Shown: piece by piece, positions 1-8,928 of the stretch
How the letters are laid out: each line of letters begins with the position of its first letter
Numbering within the stretch: position 1 is the first letter of the stretch
Origin: Actinomycetes bacterium
GTDB taxonomy: Bacteria > Actinomycetota > Thermoleophilia > Gaiellales > F1-60-MAGs149
Length of the DNA stretch: 43,210 nt
Assembly: GCA_025360225.1 (NCBI GenBank)
Contig: JANYCN010000040.1
Coordinates: forward strand, 1 to 43,210
Direction of reading: 5' to 3'
Made by a program: the position numbers and the translations under genes
The notes under the pieces: model-generated
Databases searched by the model: none
What the model was told of the DNA's origin: nothing
What the model saw: only the letters and a program-made list of their open reading frames with translations

Positions 1-1273
1 CGGGGATCAGCGGCCGCGGCCCGACGAGGCTCATCTGACCTGCCAGCACGTTCATGAGCTGGGGCAGCTCGTCGAGGCTCGTGCGGCGGAGGAACGCGCC
101 GAGGCGCGTGGTGCGCGGGTCGTTCGCGATCTTGAACATCACCGGGTCGTCGCCGTCAGCGAGGTAGCGGTTCAGGTGTGCGACCTCGTGCTTTCGCTCG
201 TCAGCGCCCGGCACCATCGTGCGGAACTTCCAGATGCGGAACAAGCGGTCGCGCTCGCCGACCCGCCACTGGCGAAAGAACACCGGCCCGCGCGAGTCGA
301 GCTTGATCGCGACGGCGATCGCCAGCAGCAACGGGCTGATGACGATCATGCCGGGGACGGTGAGCGCGAGGTCCATCGCGCGCTTCAGCAGCCGGTCAGA
401 GCGGCTCAGCAGCATCGCCGGCAAGCTCAGCATCGACATCCCCTCCACCGAGTGCACGTGCGCGCTCGGCGGCACCATCTCGTACAGCCGCGGCACGATG
501 TCGACCTGCACGTCAAGGCCCTTCGTCTGGCGCAACAGGTCAAGGGTGTCCTCGTGCGACTCGCCGGAGAACGCGAGGATCACACGGTCGACGTTCAACC
601 GGGCGACGATCGCCGACAGGCTCCGCGCCGATCCGAGGATCGGCAGGTGGTCAAGCATCGGCGGGCGCTCACGCGGCTCGGCGTCGACGAAGCCAACGAC
701 ACGAATGCCGTACTCCGGGTGGTTGAGAAACTTCCGCGCGATCGTCTGGCCGACCTGACCGGCGCCGACGATCACCGTGTTCTGCACGTAGCTCGGATGC
801 CGACGACACACCCCCCGCGCCACCGTCCGCGCCAACGAGACGCCGACGATCGCCAGCAACCAGAAGAGAAACAGCTTCGAGAACTCCGGGTGAGCGAGCG
901 CCGTCAGGTAGCTGATCGCCAGCACCATCCAGGTGCCGACGGTCGCCAGGTGAAAGATGCTCCGCACCTCATCGAACGTCGAGTGGTCGTTTCGCTCCTC
1001 ATCAGCACCGTACAGCCCGTACGCCTTCGCAAGCACGATCCAGACCGGCAACGTCGCGGCAAAGAGGACGATCTCCGCGGTCTGGTCAAAGCGGTCGCCG
1101 GGAGCGCCAAGCGTCTTTCCATGCACCCACTCGGCGGCGAGGAACGCCACGAGAAGCGCCACGATGTCAGCGCCGACGAGCGCCCGCCGGATCAGCCAGC
1201 CGCGCCGGCGCCGCGTGCCAACCGGCCCGATGAGGGCGTGGTCGGCGGCGGCATCCTGCGTCACGGCGTTCAT
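1..1273 (-). CDS. Polyprenyl-phosphate sugar-1-phosphate transferase (exopolysaccharide initiation), 3' end cut by window edge
   Basis: This is a WcaJ/CpsE/WbaP-type enzyme, which moves a sugar-1-phosphate from a nucleotide sugar to undecaprenyl phosphate to start an exopolysaccharide repeat at the inner face of the membrane. About 424 codons are visible from an ATG at 1273. The N-terminal half has several hydrophobic segments, including one at about residues 30-50. A Rossmann-like CoA-binding fold begins with [13 protein letters not shown] (about residues 165-177). Near the edge comes the conserved catalytic-domain signature of bacterial sugar transferases, [17 protein letters not shown] followed by SLVGPRP. 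The start lies 7 nt after the stop of the tyrosine-kinase gene, so the two are one transcription unit. The C-terminus continues beyond base 1. The family call is secure; the sugar is unknown. Confidence 0.93.
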   Translation of the reverse strand, partial: MNAVTQDAAADHALIGPVGTRRRRGWLIRRALVGADIVALLVAFLAAEWVHGKTLGAPGDRFDQTAEIVLFAATLPVWIVLAKAYGLYGADEERNDHSTFDEVRSIFHLATVGTWMVLAISYLTALAHPEFSKLFLFWLLAIVGVSLARTVARGVCRRHPSYVQNTVIVGAGQVGQTIARKFLNHPEYGIRVVGFVDAEPRERPPMLDHLPILGSARSLSAIVARLNVDRVILAFSGESHEDTLDLLRQTKGLDVQVDIVPRLYEMVPPSAHVHSVEGMSMLSLPAMLLSRSDRLLKRAMDLALTVPGMIVISPLLLAIAVAIKLDSRGPVFFRQWRVGERDRLFRIWKFRTMVPGADERKHEVAHLNRYLADGDDPVMFKIANDPRTTRLGAFLRRTSLDELPQLMNVLAGQMSLVGPRPLIP

Positions 1274-1280
1274 CGGCGCG

Positions 1281-2822
1281 TCACGCAGGAGCCCTCGGCG
1301 CGTACCCATGCTGGTAGCCGTAGGCATACCCGTACGCGTCATCCTGCTCAGCGCCGGTCAGGATCACCCCGAGCCGCGCCGCGGGGACGGAGGCCAGCAG
1401 CCGACGCACCTCGGCCGCCATCGGCCGGCGCAGCACGTTCATCCGTGCCACGAGCACCACCGCGTCGACGCGGGCACACAGCGCGAGCGGGTCGCCGACC
1501 TTCAGCATCGGTGGCGAGTCGACGATCACCACGTCGTAGCGCTCGCGCAGGTCAAGGAGGATCTGCGCAAGCGTCGCGGACTGCGCAAACTCGCCCGGGT
1601 TCGGCGGGAGCGGACCGCTCGGCAACACGTCAAACACCGTTGCGTCGTCGACGCGCACGGCGTGCAGGGCGGCCGCCAGCTCGACGTGGCCGAGCGCGAC
1701 GTCCGTCAGCCCAGCAGCGCCGATCAGGCCAAAGAAGTTCGCCACGTAGGGACGACGCAGGTCGAGATCGACGAGGCAGACGCGCCGGGAGCCCGACCGC
1801 GCGATCGCCACGGCGACGTTCGCCGCGGTCGTCGACTTGCCCTCCGCCTCGACGGCGCTGGTGAACAGGATCGTGCGGTGCTCGTGATCGAGATCGGCGA
1901 ACTCGAGGTTCGTACGCAGCAGCCGAAACGGCTCTGCCGCCGGCGAGGACGGGTCCTCCAGCATCACCAGACCGTCGTGGCGCGCCACCGCCCTCGGCGG
2001 CTCTGGCACGCGCCCGAGCAGCTGCAACGAGAGGTGCTCGACCACCTCCTCGCCGGAGCGGATGCGCGTGTCGAGCGCCTCGATCAGGAACGCCAGCCCG
2101 AACCCGAGCAGCAGGCCGAGCGCGAGACCCATCGCCGTCGTCTTCGCCGGCGTCGGCGCGATCTGCGTCGCATCACCCGCCGTATCGATCACCCGCGCGC
2201 GCGCCGTCGCCAGCACCCGCCGGGCAAACAACGCGTCGCGGTTGCCGACCAGCTCATCCAACGCCGATGCCGACAGGCCAGGGGTCTTCAAGCGCTCGTT
2301 GATGTCGCGCATCGCCTGGTCGAGCTCGCCCGTCTCGAGCCGCGCGCGGTACGCCGCGTACTGACGCGCCCACTCGTTCACACCATCAACGGCACGCTGC
2401 GGGTCGTGGTCAGCGAACGAGAAGACCAGCACGTCGGTGCCGTCCGACGGCGCAACGGTGCCCTTGTCGAGCAGGTCGCCGGCCAGGTCGGGATCGTGCA
2501 ACGCCTTCGCTGCCGCTGCCGTCACGTCCGGGCTCACCGCGACGATCGCCTGCGTGTCAGCATCGCGCTGTGGATCGGTCTGCAGCGTCGGGTCGTTGCC
2601 GTTCGACAGGTTCGTCGTCGCCGTCGCGCGTGTCAGCAGCACGCTCGCGTTCGCCTCGTACACCTTCGGCTGGCGCAGCGAGAAGAAGGCAGCGGCGAGC
2701 GGCACGACCATGATCGCGACGACCAGCACCGCCTTGCGTCGCCACGCGATCCGCAGGAAGTCGCGCAGCGTCGTCACTGCCGGGCGCGGCGGATCGTGCG
2801 GGTCTAGGTGTGCCGCGGTCAT
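1281..2822 (-). CDS. Wzz chain-length determinant fused to BY-type tyrosine kinase
   Basis: 513 aa, a single-chain polysaccharide co-polymerase with a bacterial tyrosine kinase, which controls polymer length and export. The N-terminal Wzz domain has a first membrane segment at about residues 32-50 and a second (GLALGLLLGFGLAFLIEAL) just before the kinase. The kinase shows a P-loop AVEAEGKSTTAANVA, a Walker A' (VCLVDLDLRRP) and a Walker B (YDVVIVDSPPML). The extreme C-terminus is a tyrosine cluster (AYGYAYGYQHGY, five tyrosines), the usual trans-autophosphorylation site. The frame is open further upstream, but ATG 2822 is chosen because a TAGAAT box lies exactly 7 nt before it and there is no Shine-Dalgarno sequence. 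It is the first gene of the unit with the sugar transferase, and diverges from the GT4 gene. Confidence 0.94.
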   Translation of the reverse strand: MTAAHLDPHDPPRPAVTTLRDFLRIAWRRKAVLVVAIMVVPLAAAFFSLRQPKVYEANASVLLTRATATTNLSNGNDPTLQTDPQRDADTQAIVAVSPDVTAAAAKALHDPDLAGDLLDKGTVAPSDGTDVLVFSFADHDPQRAVDGVNEWARQYAAYRARLETGELDQAMRDINERLKTPGLSASALDELVGNRDALFARRVLATARARVIDTAGDATQIAPTPAKTTAMGLALGLLLGFGLAFLIEALDTRIRSGEEVVEHLSLQLLGRVPEPPRAVARHDGLVMLEDPSSPAAEPFRLLRTNLEFADLDHEHRTILFTSAVEAEGKSTTAANVAVAIARSGSRRVCLVDLDLRRPYVANFFGLIGAAGLTDVALGHVELAAALHAVRVDDATVFDVLPSGPLPPNPGEFAQSATLAQILLDLRERYDVVIVDSPPMLKVGDPLALCARVDAVVLVARMNVLRRPMAAEVRRLLASVPAARLGVILTGAEQDDAYGYAYGYQHGYAPRAPA

Positions 2823-2829
2823 CGGCGAG

Positions 2830-2835
2830 ATTCTA
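2830..2835 (-). promoter_or_regulatory. -10 box TAGAAT of a leaderless promoter (BY-kinase gene)
   Basis: TAGAAT on the minus strand is followed by 7 nt (CTCGCCG) and then the ATG at 2822, so transcription is expected to begin at or next to the start codon. No Shine-Dalgarno sequence is present. Confidence 0.65.
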
Positions 2836-2953
2836 CGTGATTCTCCCCGCGGGATCCAGTTGGAAACCGTATCGGCGCCATGCGCCCCCGACGCCGTGCT
2901 CGCCGGCAGCGACCTCGCGCAGGGATCCCGCGCCGGAAACCTGCGCAATCCTG

Positions 2954-2959
2954 TAGCCT
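2954..2959 (+). promoter_or_regulatory. -10 box TAGCCT of a leaderless promoter (GT4 gene)
   Basis: TAGCCT is followed by 7 nt and then GTG at 2967. It diverges from the BY-kinase promoter about 120 bp away. Confidence 0.6.
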
Positions 2960-2966
2960 GCCTCGG

Positions 2967-4175
2967 GTGACGGCACGGCGGGCAGCAGGGAGCGGACGGC
3001 GCGTGCTACTGGTCGTCGAGAACCTCCCCGCGCCGCTCGACCGACGCGTCTGGCAGGAGGCGCTGACGCTGCGCGACGACGGCTGGGTCGTGACGATCCT
3101 GTGCCCACGCGGCGCGTCGCGCGACAGCGAACCGCACGTCGAGGTTGAGCGGATCGCGATCCACCGCTACCCGCTCACCGCTGCCGGCGGCGGCCGGCTC
3201 GGCTACCTCCGCGAGTACGCCCAGGCGTTTCGCGCCGTGCTTGGCGGCGTGCGGCGCCTGTCCCGCGAGACGCCGTTTGACGTGATCCAGGCCTGCAACC
3301 CGCCCGACTTCCTCCTCCTCGCCGCACGCCTCGCTGCCGGTCGCCGGCCGCGGCTCGTGTTCGACCACCACGACCTCTTTCCCGAGCTGTACGCCGCCCG
3401 GTACGGGCGCACCTCCGGCATCGCCTGGGCGCTCGCCGTCGCCCTCGAGCGCCTCTCGATGCGGCTCGCCGCCGTCGTGATCGTGCCGAACGACTCCTAC
3501 CGCACGAACGCCATCACGCGTGGGCGTCGACGCGCGGACGACGTGTTCGTGGTGCGCAACGCGCCCGACCCGGCACGCTTCGTCGCCGTCGACGCCGACC
3601 CCGGGTTGCGGCGCGGACGACGACACCTGCTCGCCTACCTCGGCATGATGGGCGCCCCTGACGGCGTCGACCACGCCTTGCACGCGCTCGCCGAGCTGCG
3701 GCGCACGCGCGATGACTGGCACGCCGTCTTCATGGGCGACGGCGACGTGCTGCCGGCGATGGTGCGCCTCGCCGGACGCCTCGACCTCACCGACCACGTC
3801 GAGTTCACCGGCATCGTCGGCGACGAGCGCATCGTCCAGACCCTCTCCACCGCTGACGTCTGCCTCGCCCCCGACCCGCGCAACGCCTTCAACGAGCACT
3901 CGACGATGAACAAGATCGCCGAGTACATGGCAATCGGCCGGCCAATCGTCTGCTACGACCTCACCGAGGCACGACTCTCGGCAAACGGCGCCGCCGTGTA
4001 CGCCGACGCCGACGAGCCGGCCGCCCTCGCGCGAGCGATCGACGCGCTGCTCGACGACCCCGCGCGGCGCGAGGCGCTCGGCGCCGCCGGTCGCGAACGG
4101 ATCGCCGACGAGCTGTCCTGGGCACGCTCGCAGCAGGCGCTGCGCGCCGCCTACGCCCGCGTCGTGCAGGGGTAG
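2967..4175 (+). CDS. GT4-family glycosyltransferase
   Basis: 402 aa from GTG 2967. This is a retaining GT-B glycosyltransferase, probably adding a sugar during exopolysaccharide or glycolipid assembly at the cytoplasmic face. The N-terminal domain begins RVLLVVENLPAPLDRRVW, typical of GT4 enzymes that act on nucleotide sugars; FDHHDLFPELYA lies in the acceptor domain. The C-terminal nucleotide-sugar domain contains LAYLGMMGAPDGVDHAL and the acidic motif region NEHSTMNKIAEYMAIGRPIV, equivalent to the E-x7-E element. An ATG 87 bp upstream is in frame but gives an Arg-rich, shadow-like extension; GTG 2967 has a TAGCCT box 7 nt upstream and a sensible N-terminus. The neighbours tie it to the exopolysaccharide genes. 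Donor and acceptor cannot be read from sequence. Confidence 0.9.
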   Translation: MTARRAAGSGRRVLLVVENLPAPLDRRVWQEALTLRDDGWVVTILCPRGASRDSEPHVEVERIAIHRYPLTAAGGGRLGYLREYAQAFRAVLGGVRRLSRETPFDVIQACNPPDFLLLAARLAAGRRPRLVFDHHDLFPELYAARYGRTSGIAWALAVALERLSMRLAAVVIVPNDSYRTNAITRGRRRADDVFVVRNAPDPARFVAVDADPGLRRGRRHLLAYLGMMGAPDGVDHALHALAELRRTRDDWHAVFMGDGDVLPAMVRLAGRLDLTDHVEFTGIVGDERIVQTLSTADVCLAPDPRNAFNEHSTMNKIAEYMAIGRPIVCYDLTEARLSANGAAVYADADEPAALARAIDALLDDPARREALGAAGRERIADELSWARSQQALRAAYARVVQG

Positions 4176-4221
4176 TCGCGAACGCGGCGTACGGATTTAC
4201 ATACACCCGTGCAATCCACGG

Positions 4222-4227
4222 TAGAGT
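4222..4227 (+). promoter_or_regulatory. -10 box TAGAGT of the hipBA promoter
   Basis: TAGAGT is followed by 6 nt (ATGCAA) and then ATG 4234, the leaderless spacing seen repeatedly in this window. An earlier ATG at 4228 directly abuts the box and is therefore unlikely to be the start. Confidence 0.6.
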
Positions 4228-4241
4228 ATGCAAATGCATAC
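4226..4241. promoter_or_regulatory. Palindromic operator candidate over the hipB start
   Basis: Perfect inverted repeat GTATGCA-AA-TGCATAC, with 7-bp arms and a 2-nt centre. It overlaps the end of the -10 box and the start codon of the antitoxin gene. HipB-type antitoxins repress their own operon by binding palindromes at the promoter, so this is the natural autoregulatory site. The palindrome is seen directly; the function is inferred. Confidence 0.6.
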
Positions 4242-4464
4242 ATCGGAGTTCCGCGTGTACAACGCTCGCTCCCTCGGCGACGCCGTGCGCCACTACCGCC
4301 AGCAGGCGGGACTCACGCAGGCCCAGCTCGCCGACGCCGCCGGCATTCCCCGCCTCTGGATCGCTCGTCTCGAAGCCGGCGAGACGACCGAACAGACGCG
4401 GCGCCTCGTCGACCTGCTGCGAACGCTCGGTGCGCGGCTCGTGGTGCGAGAGGAGACGTGGTGA
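4234..4464 (+). CDS. hipB: HipB-like XRE-family antitoxin / autorepressor
   Basis: 76 aa from ATG 4234. Nearly all of it is one helix-turn-helix domain of the XRE class: SLGDAVRHYRQQAGLTQAQL, then ADAAGIPRLWIARLEAGE, then a C-terminal helix RRLVDLLRTLGARLVV. In HipBA systems this protein binds operator DNA and holds the HipA kinase inactive. It overlaps hipA by 4 nt (GTGA), implying translational coupling. Start chosen at 4234 rather than 4228 because the TAGAGT box lies 6 nt before it. A palindrome over the start suggests autoregulation. Confidence 0.88.
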   Translation: MHTSEFRVYNARSLGDAVRHYRQQAGLTQAQLADAAGIPRLWIARLEAGETTEQTRRLVDLLRTLGARLVVREETW

Positions 4465-5672
4465 CCACGCTCGCAGTCTGGAAGGCTGGCGACCGTATCG
4501 GAACGATCACCGAAACTCGCCGGGCGCTCACCTTTATCTACGCCCCTGCCGCGTGCGCTAGCGGGCTTGGTAGGCCGGTCATCAGCGTCGCCCTGCCGAC
4601 GCAGGTGGCGCCCTACCGCGGTGCACGCGTTCGCGCCTTCTTCGACGGCCTCCTTCCCGAGGGCGACACGCGTCAGATGCTCGCCTACGACCTCGGGCTC
4701 GACCCCGGCGACGTGATCGGGCTCCTCGCCGCGCTCGGGCGCGACTGTGCCGGAGCGCTCGTCATCCTCCCCGACGACGAGGAGCCAGCGAAGCCCGGCG
4801 CCCCGACGCTGATCACCGACGACGACGTTGCCGAGCGTCTGCGGGCGCTTCGCTTCAGCCCGCTCGGCATCGACGAGCGGGTGCGCGTCTCGCTCGCCGG
4901 CGTGCAGGAGAAGCTGCTGCTCGCCCGCGTCGGCGACCGGTGGGCGCTGCCGATCGACGGGGCGCCATCCACCCACATCCTCAAGCCCCCGCACCCGTTC
5001 CTGCACGGCTCGGTCGCGAACGAGGCGTGCGCGATGCGCCTCTGCCACCACTCCGGCCTTGCCGTCGCCCCGGTCGAGGTGCGCGTCGTCGGTGGCATCG
5101 AGGTCCTCGTGATCGAGCGCTACGACCGTGCGCGGCGACCAGACGGGACGGTCGTGCGGCTCCACCAGGAGGACCTGTGCCAGGCGCAGAGCCTCGAGAC
5201 CAGCCGCAAGCACGAGCAGGCGGGCGGGGCGACGCTGCGTGGCTGCGCGCGCACCGTGCGCGACTGGACGGCTGACCCCGACGCCGAGCTCGACGCGATG
5301 CTGCGCTGGCTCACCGCCGTGATCATCGTCGGCAACGCCGACGCCCACGCAAAGAACCTCTCGCTCCTGCACACCGACGACGGCGCGGTGCGCCTCGCCC
5401 CGACATACGACATGCTCTGCACGACGGTGTACGCCCCCGTCTCAACGACCCTCGGCATGGCCGTCAACGGCCACCGACGCATCGACGGCGTGCGCGTCGA
5501 CGACATCGTCGCGGAGGGCTGCTCGTGGGGGATCCGGCCGGCCGCCGCGCGTCGCATCGTTGACGACCTCGTCGCCCGCGCGCCCGCCGCGCTCGACGCC
5601 GCTGCTCGCGACACGTCTCCCAGCGCGGAGCTCATCTCCCACATCCACGCACGGGTTGCTGGGATCCAGTGA
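4461..5672 (+). CDS. hipA: HipA-family serine/threonine kinase toxin
   Basis: 403 aa from GTG 4461, within the usual range for HipA (about 400-440). HipA of E. coli phosphorylates glutamyl-tRNA synthetase and induces dormancy; the target here is unknown. The N-terminal couple-HipA domain (AVWKAGDRIGTI to about residue 105) precedes a HipA-C kinase domain. That domain has RVSLAGVQEKLLLA (substrate/P-loop region), ILKPP with the ATP-binding lysine, the catalytic loop GNADAHAKNLSLL, and APTYDMLCT in place of the DFG motif. All key residues appear intact, so an active kinase is expected. It overlaps hipB by 4 nt. The next gene has its own promoter. Confidence 0.93.
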   Translation: MTTLAVWKAGDRIGTITETRRALTFIYAPAACASGLGRPVISVALPTQVAPYRGARVRAFFDGLLPEGDTRQMLAYDLGLDPGDVIGLLAALGRDCAGALVILPDDEEPAKPGAPTLITDDDVAERLRALRFSPLGIDERVRVSLAGVQEKLLLARVGDRWALPIDGAPSTHILKPPHPFLHGSVANEACAMRLCHHSGLAVAPVEVRVVGGIEVLVIERYDRARRPDGTVVRLHQEDLCQAQSLETSRKHEQAGGATLRGCARTVRDWTADPDAELDAMLRWLTAVIIVGNADAHAKNLSLLHTDDGAVRLAPTYDMLCTTVYAPVSTTLGMAVNGHRRIDGVRVDDIVAEGCSWGIRPAAARRIVDDLVARAPAALDAAARDTSPSAELISHIHARVAGIQ

Positions 5673-5683
5673 CCAAGCCACCC

Positions 5684-5689
5684 TATACT
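5684..5689 (+). promoter_or_regulatory. -10 box TATACT of a leaderless promoter (PPOX-fold gene)
   Basis: TATACT, close to the bacterial consensus TATAAT, lies 6 nt before ATG 5696 and just after the hipA stop. Confidence 0.65.
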
Positions 5690-5695
5690 CGAGCG

Positions 5696-6310
5696 ATGGG
5701 TGACGTGTTTCACGCGGGGATGCGATCCCTGCAGCAACGGTTCGACACCGTCCGTCTCGCCGACCGCATCGTCGAGCGCCGCGTGACCGACACGATCGAC
5801 GAGGACGATCAGGCGTTCATCGAGGCGGCTGACATGGTCTTCCTCGCCACCGCCGACGCTGAAGGCCGGCCACAGTGCTCCTACAAGGGCGGCGACCCGG
5901 GCTTCGTCCGCGTCCTCGACAGACAGACGATCGCCTTCCCGAGCTGGGACGGGAACGGCATGTTCATGTCAGCCGGCAACGTGCTCTGCAACCCGCACGT
6001 CGGGCTCCTGTTCATCGACTTCGAGCGCCAGACCCGCCTGCGCCTGAACGGCGTCGCGTCGATCGACCCGGACGACCCGCTGCTCGACGCCTTCCCTCGC
6101 ACCCAGCTCGTCCTGCGGGTGCGTGCCACCGAGGTGTTCCCCAACTGCCCGCGCTACATCCACCGCTACACGCTCGTCGAGCGGTCACGGTTCGTGCCAC
6201 ACGACGACGGCACACCACCGCCGTCGCCGGCCTGGAAGACGCGCGACTGGTCGCGCGACGCCCTCCCCGCCAACGACCCCGCCCTCCGGCCCGGCACGGA
6301 GATCCTGTAG
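5696..6310 (+). CDS. Pyridoxamine 5'-phosphate oxidase-fold flavoprotein
   Basis: 204 aa. The split-barrel FMN-binding fold is visible from about residue 40: FIEAADMVFLATADAEGRPQ, CSYKGGDPGF, then FPSWDGNGMFMSAGNVLCNP and VGLLFIDFERQTRLRLNG. These match the PPOX-like family in which FMN or another deazaflavin/heme cofactor binds at the dimer interface. Such proteins carry out diverse redox reactions, and true pyridoxine synthesis is unlikely from this divergent sequence. A frame open from 5669 overlaps the hipA stop, but ATG 5696 is preferred because TATACT lies 6 nt upstream. Substrate unknown. Confidence 0.87.
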   Translation: MGDVFHAGMRSLQQRFDTVRLADRIVERRVTDTIDEDDQAFIEAADMVFLATADAEGRPQCSYKGGDPGFVRVLDRQTIAFPSWDGNGMFMSAGNVLCNPHVGLLFIDFERQTRLRLNGVASIDPDDPLLDAFPRTQLVLRVRATEVFPNCPRYIHRYTLVERSRFVPHDDGTPPPSPAWKTRDWSRDALPANDPALRPGTEIL

Positions 6311-6390
6311 GCGCCTCGAGGCGCGAGAACCCGCCTCCCGGTCCGCGCATCCGGCGCCAGGATCGACGCCCGCCCGAACCCGTGCTAGCA

Positions 6391-6396
6391 TAGCCT
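6391..6396 (+). promoter_or_regulatory. -10 box TAGCCT of a leaderless promoter (beta-propeller gene)
   Basis: TAGCCT lies 6 nt before ATG 6403; an overlapping TAGCAT (6386-6391) is an alternative. No Shine-Dalgarno sequence. Confidence 0.55.
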
Positions 6397-6402
6397 CACG
6401 GC

Positions 6403-8643
6403 ATGCGTTTCGCAGCTCCAGCTCGTCGGTTCACCTGGTCTCGAGCCGTACGATGGGTCGTCGCACCGGCGCTGCTCGTGGCGTCGTTGTCGTCCAACGC
6501 GCTCGCTCGCACGCCCGACGACCTCGGCCCGTACGGGTACACGTGGAGAGCTCTCGTGTCGCTGCCCGATGCCGCGCACACGCTGATCGCCGACGACTGG
6601 TCCGTGCTGCCCCTGCCGACGTCCCACGACGACGGGGCCACCTGGAGCGCCGGGTTCGAGCCGAACGACGCCGTCACCGCCTTCCTGGCGAGCCGGACAC
6701 ACCCCGGCACGGTCTGGATGGGGACACTGCGCGGTGACATCTGGACGTCCACCGACGGCGGACGTACCGCAACGGGGCCCGGGCACGTTCCGGGCGGGCC
6801 ATGGCTCTCCGCGCTCGGTCGCCGCGGCTCGATGTTCGTCGCGCTCGAGGGCTCCGGGCATCTCGCCCGGTCGACCGACCTCACGCACTGGACGGTCAGC
6901 GCCTTCGCCGACGGCTCCTACGACGCCACGGTGACCGAGGACGGCGTCGCGTATGCCGTCGACTACGCCGCCCGCACCATGCTGCGCAGCACGGACGGTG
7001 GCGCGACCATCACGACGGCGGATCTCGGCGCGGCCCTCTTCCCATGCCCAACCTTCGCGTTCGGGAGCGGGCGTACGGCGGCCGCCGGCGTCGTGATGGT
7101 CGACGACTGCGGCAACGTGTGGCGTTCCGCGAACGGCGGCGTGAAGTTCTCGCTGATCTCGAAGATGCCGCAGAACGACCCGCGCTCCGTCGCGATCGAT
7201 GCGAGCGATCCCGCGACGATCTACGTCTCGAGCCTGAGAGGCACAGCGGTGTCGCACGACGCGGGCATCACCTGGTCTGACCTCCCCAATGCACCGGCGA
7301 ACGCGATCCTCGAGGCGGACGCGACCCGTGGCGGGGTCGTCGACGTTCTGACCGACAGCGTCCTTAAGGCGACGTACGACGGAGGCGCCACGTGGCGCGA
7401 GATCGGCCCTCATCTGACGGCGCCAGGCTTCGTGCGGAGCGTCGCTCGAACCGCGACCGCAATGCTCGCCGGGACAACGGACGGGGTCAAGGTGCGCCCG
7501 AACGGCGCCTCGACCTGGCACGACGCGACGGGGCTCGGACGGGTGCCGGGGGAGGTCACGAAGCTCCTGGTCGACCCGTTGCGGCCCGACGTGGTGTTCA
7601 GCTCCGGCCTGTTCCGGTCCACTGACGGCGGCGAGACGTGGGCAAGGCCGGGAACGCCGATCGTCGCGGCAGACTTCGCGCTCGACCCGTCCGCGATCGG
7701 GTCGATCTGGGCCGCCAGCGACACGATGTTGGCACACTCCACCGACGACGGGGCGACGTGGAAGCACCTCCCGCTCGACGCGCTGCGACTGGCCGTCGTC
7801 CACGGGCAGCCGCAGACCATCTTGCTCGCGCGGAGCGACGGAGGCGTATGGCGCTCAACCGACGGTGGGGAGACAGCGTCGATCGTGCTACCGGCGAAGC
7901 TTCCGTTCCGCGGGTCGTGGTACGCCGGTCCGCAGGTCTTTGCTTCGCCGTACACGCCAGGGCTCGTGCTCGCGCAGACCCCAACATACGAGTACCGCAG
8001 CACCGATGGAGGCCTCACCTGGTCGCCACTCCTCGTCCAGCTCCGGCTCGATCTCCCACCGCAGTTCCTGCCGGGCGGCACGATCCTCGCGATCGACGTG
8101 ATCGGCGACGTTCTTGCGTCGCCGGACGGTGGCGTGACCTGGACGACGACGCCCGACCCGACCGATCCGTCTGGAGTCCTGACCTCGTTGCGCGGAATCG
8201 CGATCCTGGTCCCCCCTCTACCATCCCCGTTGGCCGTCGCCAGGGCCGACCGGCCGGTGGCGCTGGCCGCCGTTCCCGTCGCAAGCTCCGTCCCGCGCGT
8301 GCTGACGGTCCGCCGCGGCGTCCGCTCCCGGCTGTTCCGCGGCGTGCTCGCGCGCCTGCGCTACTACGATCGACCGGTGGCCGGCGCATCGACCGCGGTG
8401 ATCCGGGTACGCGTCGTCTGTATGGAGCCGCGCACGCGCTACTGCGGCGGCTCCGTCACCGTTCGCCAGAACGGCGAAATCGTCGGGCAGACGCCGTTCA
8501 CCGTGCCGCCGTCCCGCCACAGGCACACGTACACCGTCCGCGTTGTCCTGGTCGGCGCGATTCGTGGCGCCGCGACCGTCGAGCTGCGCGCCACCCTGCC
8601 GTGGCGGTCGGCCCTGCGCGCGAGCACCACGGTGCGGCTGTAG
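6403..8643 (+). CDS. Secreted Asp-box (BNR/sortilin-like) beta-propeller protein
   Basis: 746 aa. A signal peptide (Arg-rich start, hydrophobic VVAPALLVASLSS, cleavage near ALA-RT) is followed by a long array of Asp-box turns: STDGGRT, STDGGAT, SHDAGITW, TYDGGATW, STDGGETW, STDDGATW, STDGGET, STDGGLTW and SPDGGVTW. These S-x-D-x-G-x-T-W turns are typical of sialidase, sortilin/VPS10 and Ycf48-like propellers and are structural, not catalytic, so no enzyme is implied. The propeller ends near residue 595. The last 150 residues form a separate beta-rich tail with two cysteines (VVCMEPRTRYCGG) and no recognised family. It appears to be a single-gene unit with a leaderless promoter. Confidence 0.82.
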   Translation: MRFAAPARRFTWSRAVRWVVAPALLVASLSSNALARTPDDLGPYGYTWRALVSLPDAAHTLIADDWSVLPLPTSHDDGATWSAGFEPNDAVTAFLASRTHPGTVWMGTLRGDIWTSTDGGRTATGPGHVPGGPWLSALGRRGSMFVALEGSGHLARSTDLTHWTVSAFADGSYDATVTEDGVAYAVDYAARTMLRSTDGGATITTADLGAALFPCPTFAFGSGRTAAAGVVMVDDCGNVWRSANGGVKFSLISKMPQNDPRSVAIDASDPATIYVSSLRGTAVSHDAGITWSDLPNAPANAILEADATRGGVVDVLTDSVLKATYDGGATWREIGPHLTAPGFVRSVARTATAMLAGTTDGVKVRPNGASTWHDATGLGRVPGEVTKLLVDPLRPDVVFSSGLFRSTDGGETWARPGTPIVAADFALDPSAIGSIWAASDTMLAHSTDDGATWKHLPLDALRLAVVHGQPQTILLARSDGGVWRSTDGGETASIVLPAKLPFRGSWYAGPQVFASPYTPGLVLAQTPTYEYRSTDGGLTWSPLLVQLRLDLPPQFLPGGTILAIDVIGDVLASPDGGVTWTTTPDPTDPSGVLTSLRGIAILVPPLPSPLAVARADRPVALAAVPVASSVPRVLTVRRGVRSRLFRGVLARLRYYDRPVAGASTAVIRVRVVCMEPRTRYCGGSVTVRQNGEIVGQTPFTVPPSRHRHTYTVRVVLVGAIRGAATVELRATLPWRSALRASTTVRL

Positions 8644-8928
8644 GAGGCCGTGCACGGAACGCGCCGCGAACCTTGCTGGAGCTCGTCTTCGCGGACAACG
8701 ACGCCAGACGCGTCGTGGTCGACGCCCTGAACGACGCCCCGGTGCCATGGTGCGGCAGCTGGCCGACGAGTCCGTGACGACGAGCGAGCTCGTGCGACGG
8801 GCGCTCCACGCGTTCCTCCAGGTCGCCTGACGGAGTCCCCCCGCGCGGTCCGGAGGGGCCCACCGCCGCCGCACGCAACGCCGCCTTAACACGACTCCCA
8901 GGGCGGCTGGAGGTGGGCGGCTTACAAC

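Noticed and set aside
176-2807. Long rightward open frames (562, 616 and others) across the exopolysaccharide genes
   Set aside because: They are Arg/His/Asp-rich products of the antisense strand of GC-rich genes. The minus-strand frames encode recognisable sugar transferase and BY-kinase motifs.
8747-8830. Short frame MVRQLADESVTTSELVRRAL... resembling the end of a ribbon-helix-helix antitoxin
   Set aside because: Only 27 residues, no upstream half in any frame, and no partner toxin. It may be a gene remnant, but the resemblance is too short to support a feature. The rest of 8644-8928 shows nothing convincing.
8834-8860. CCCC/GGGG hairpin as a terminator for the beta-propeller gene
   Set aside because: The pairing is interrupted and lies about 190 bp after the stop; expected by chance at this GC content.
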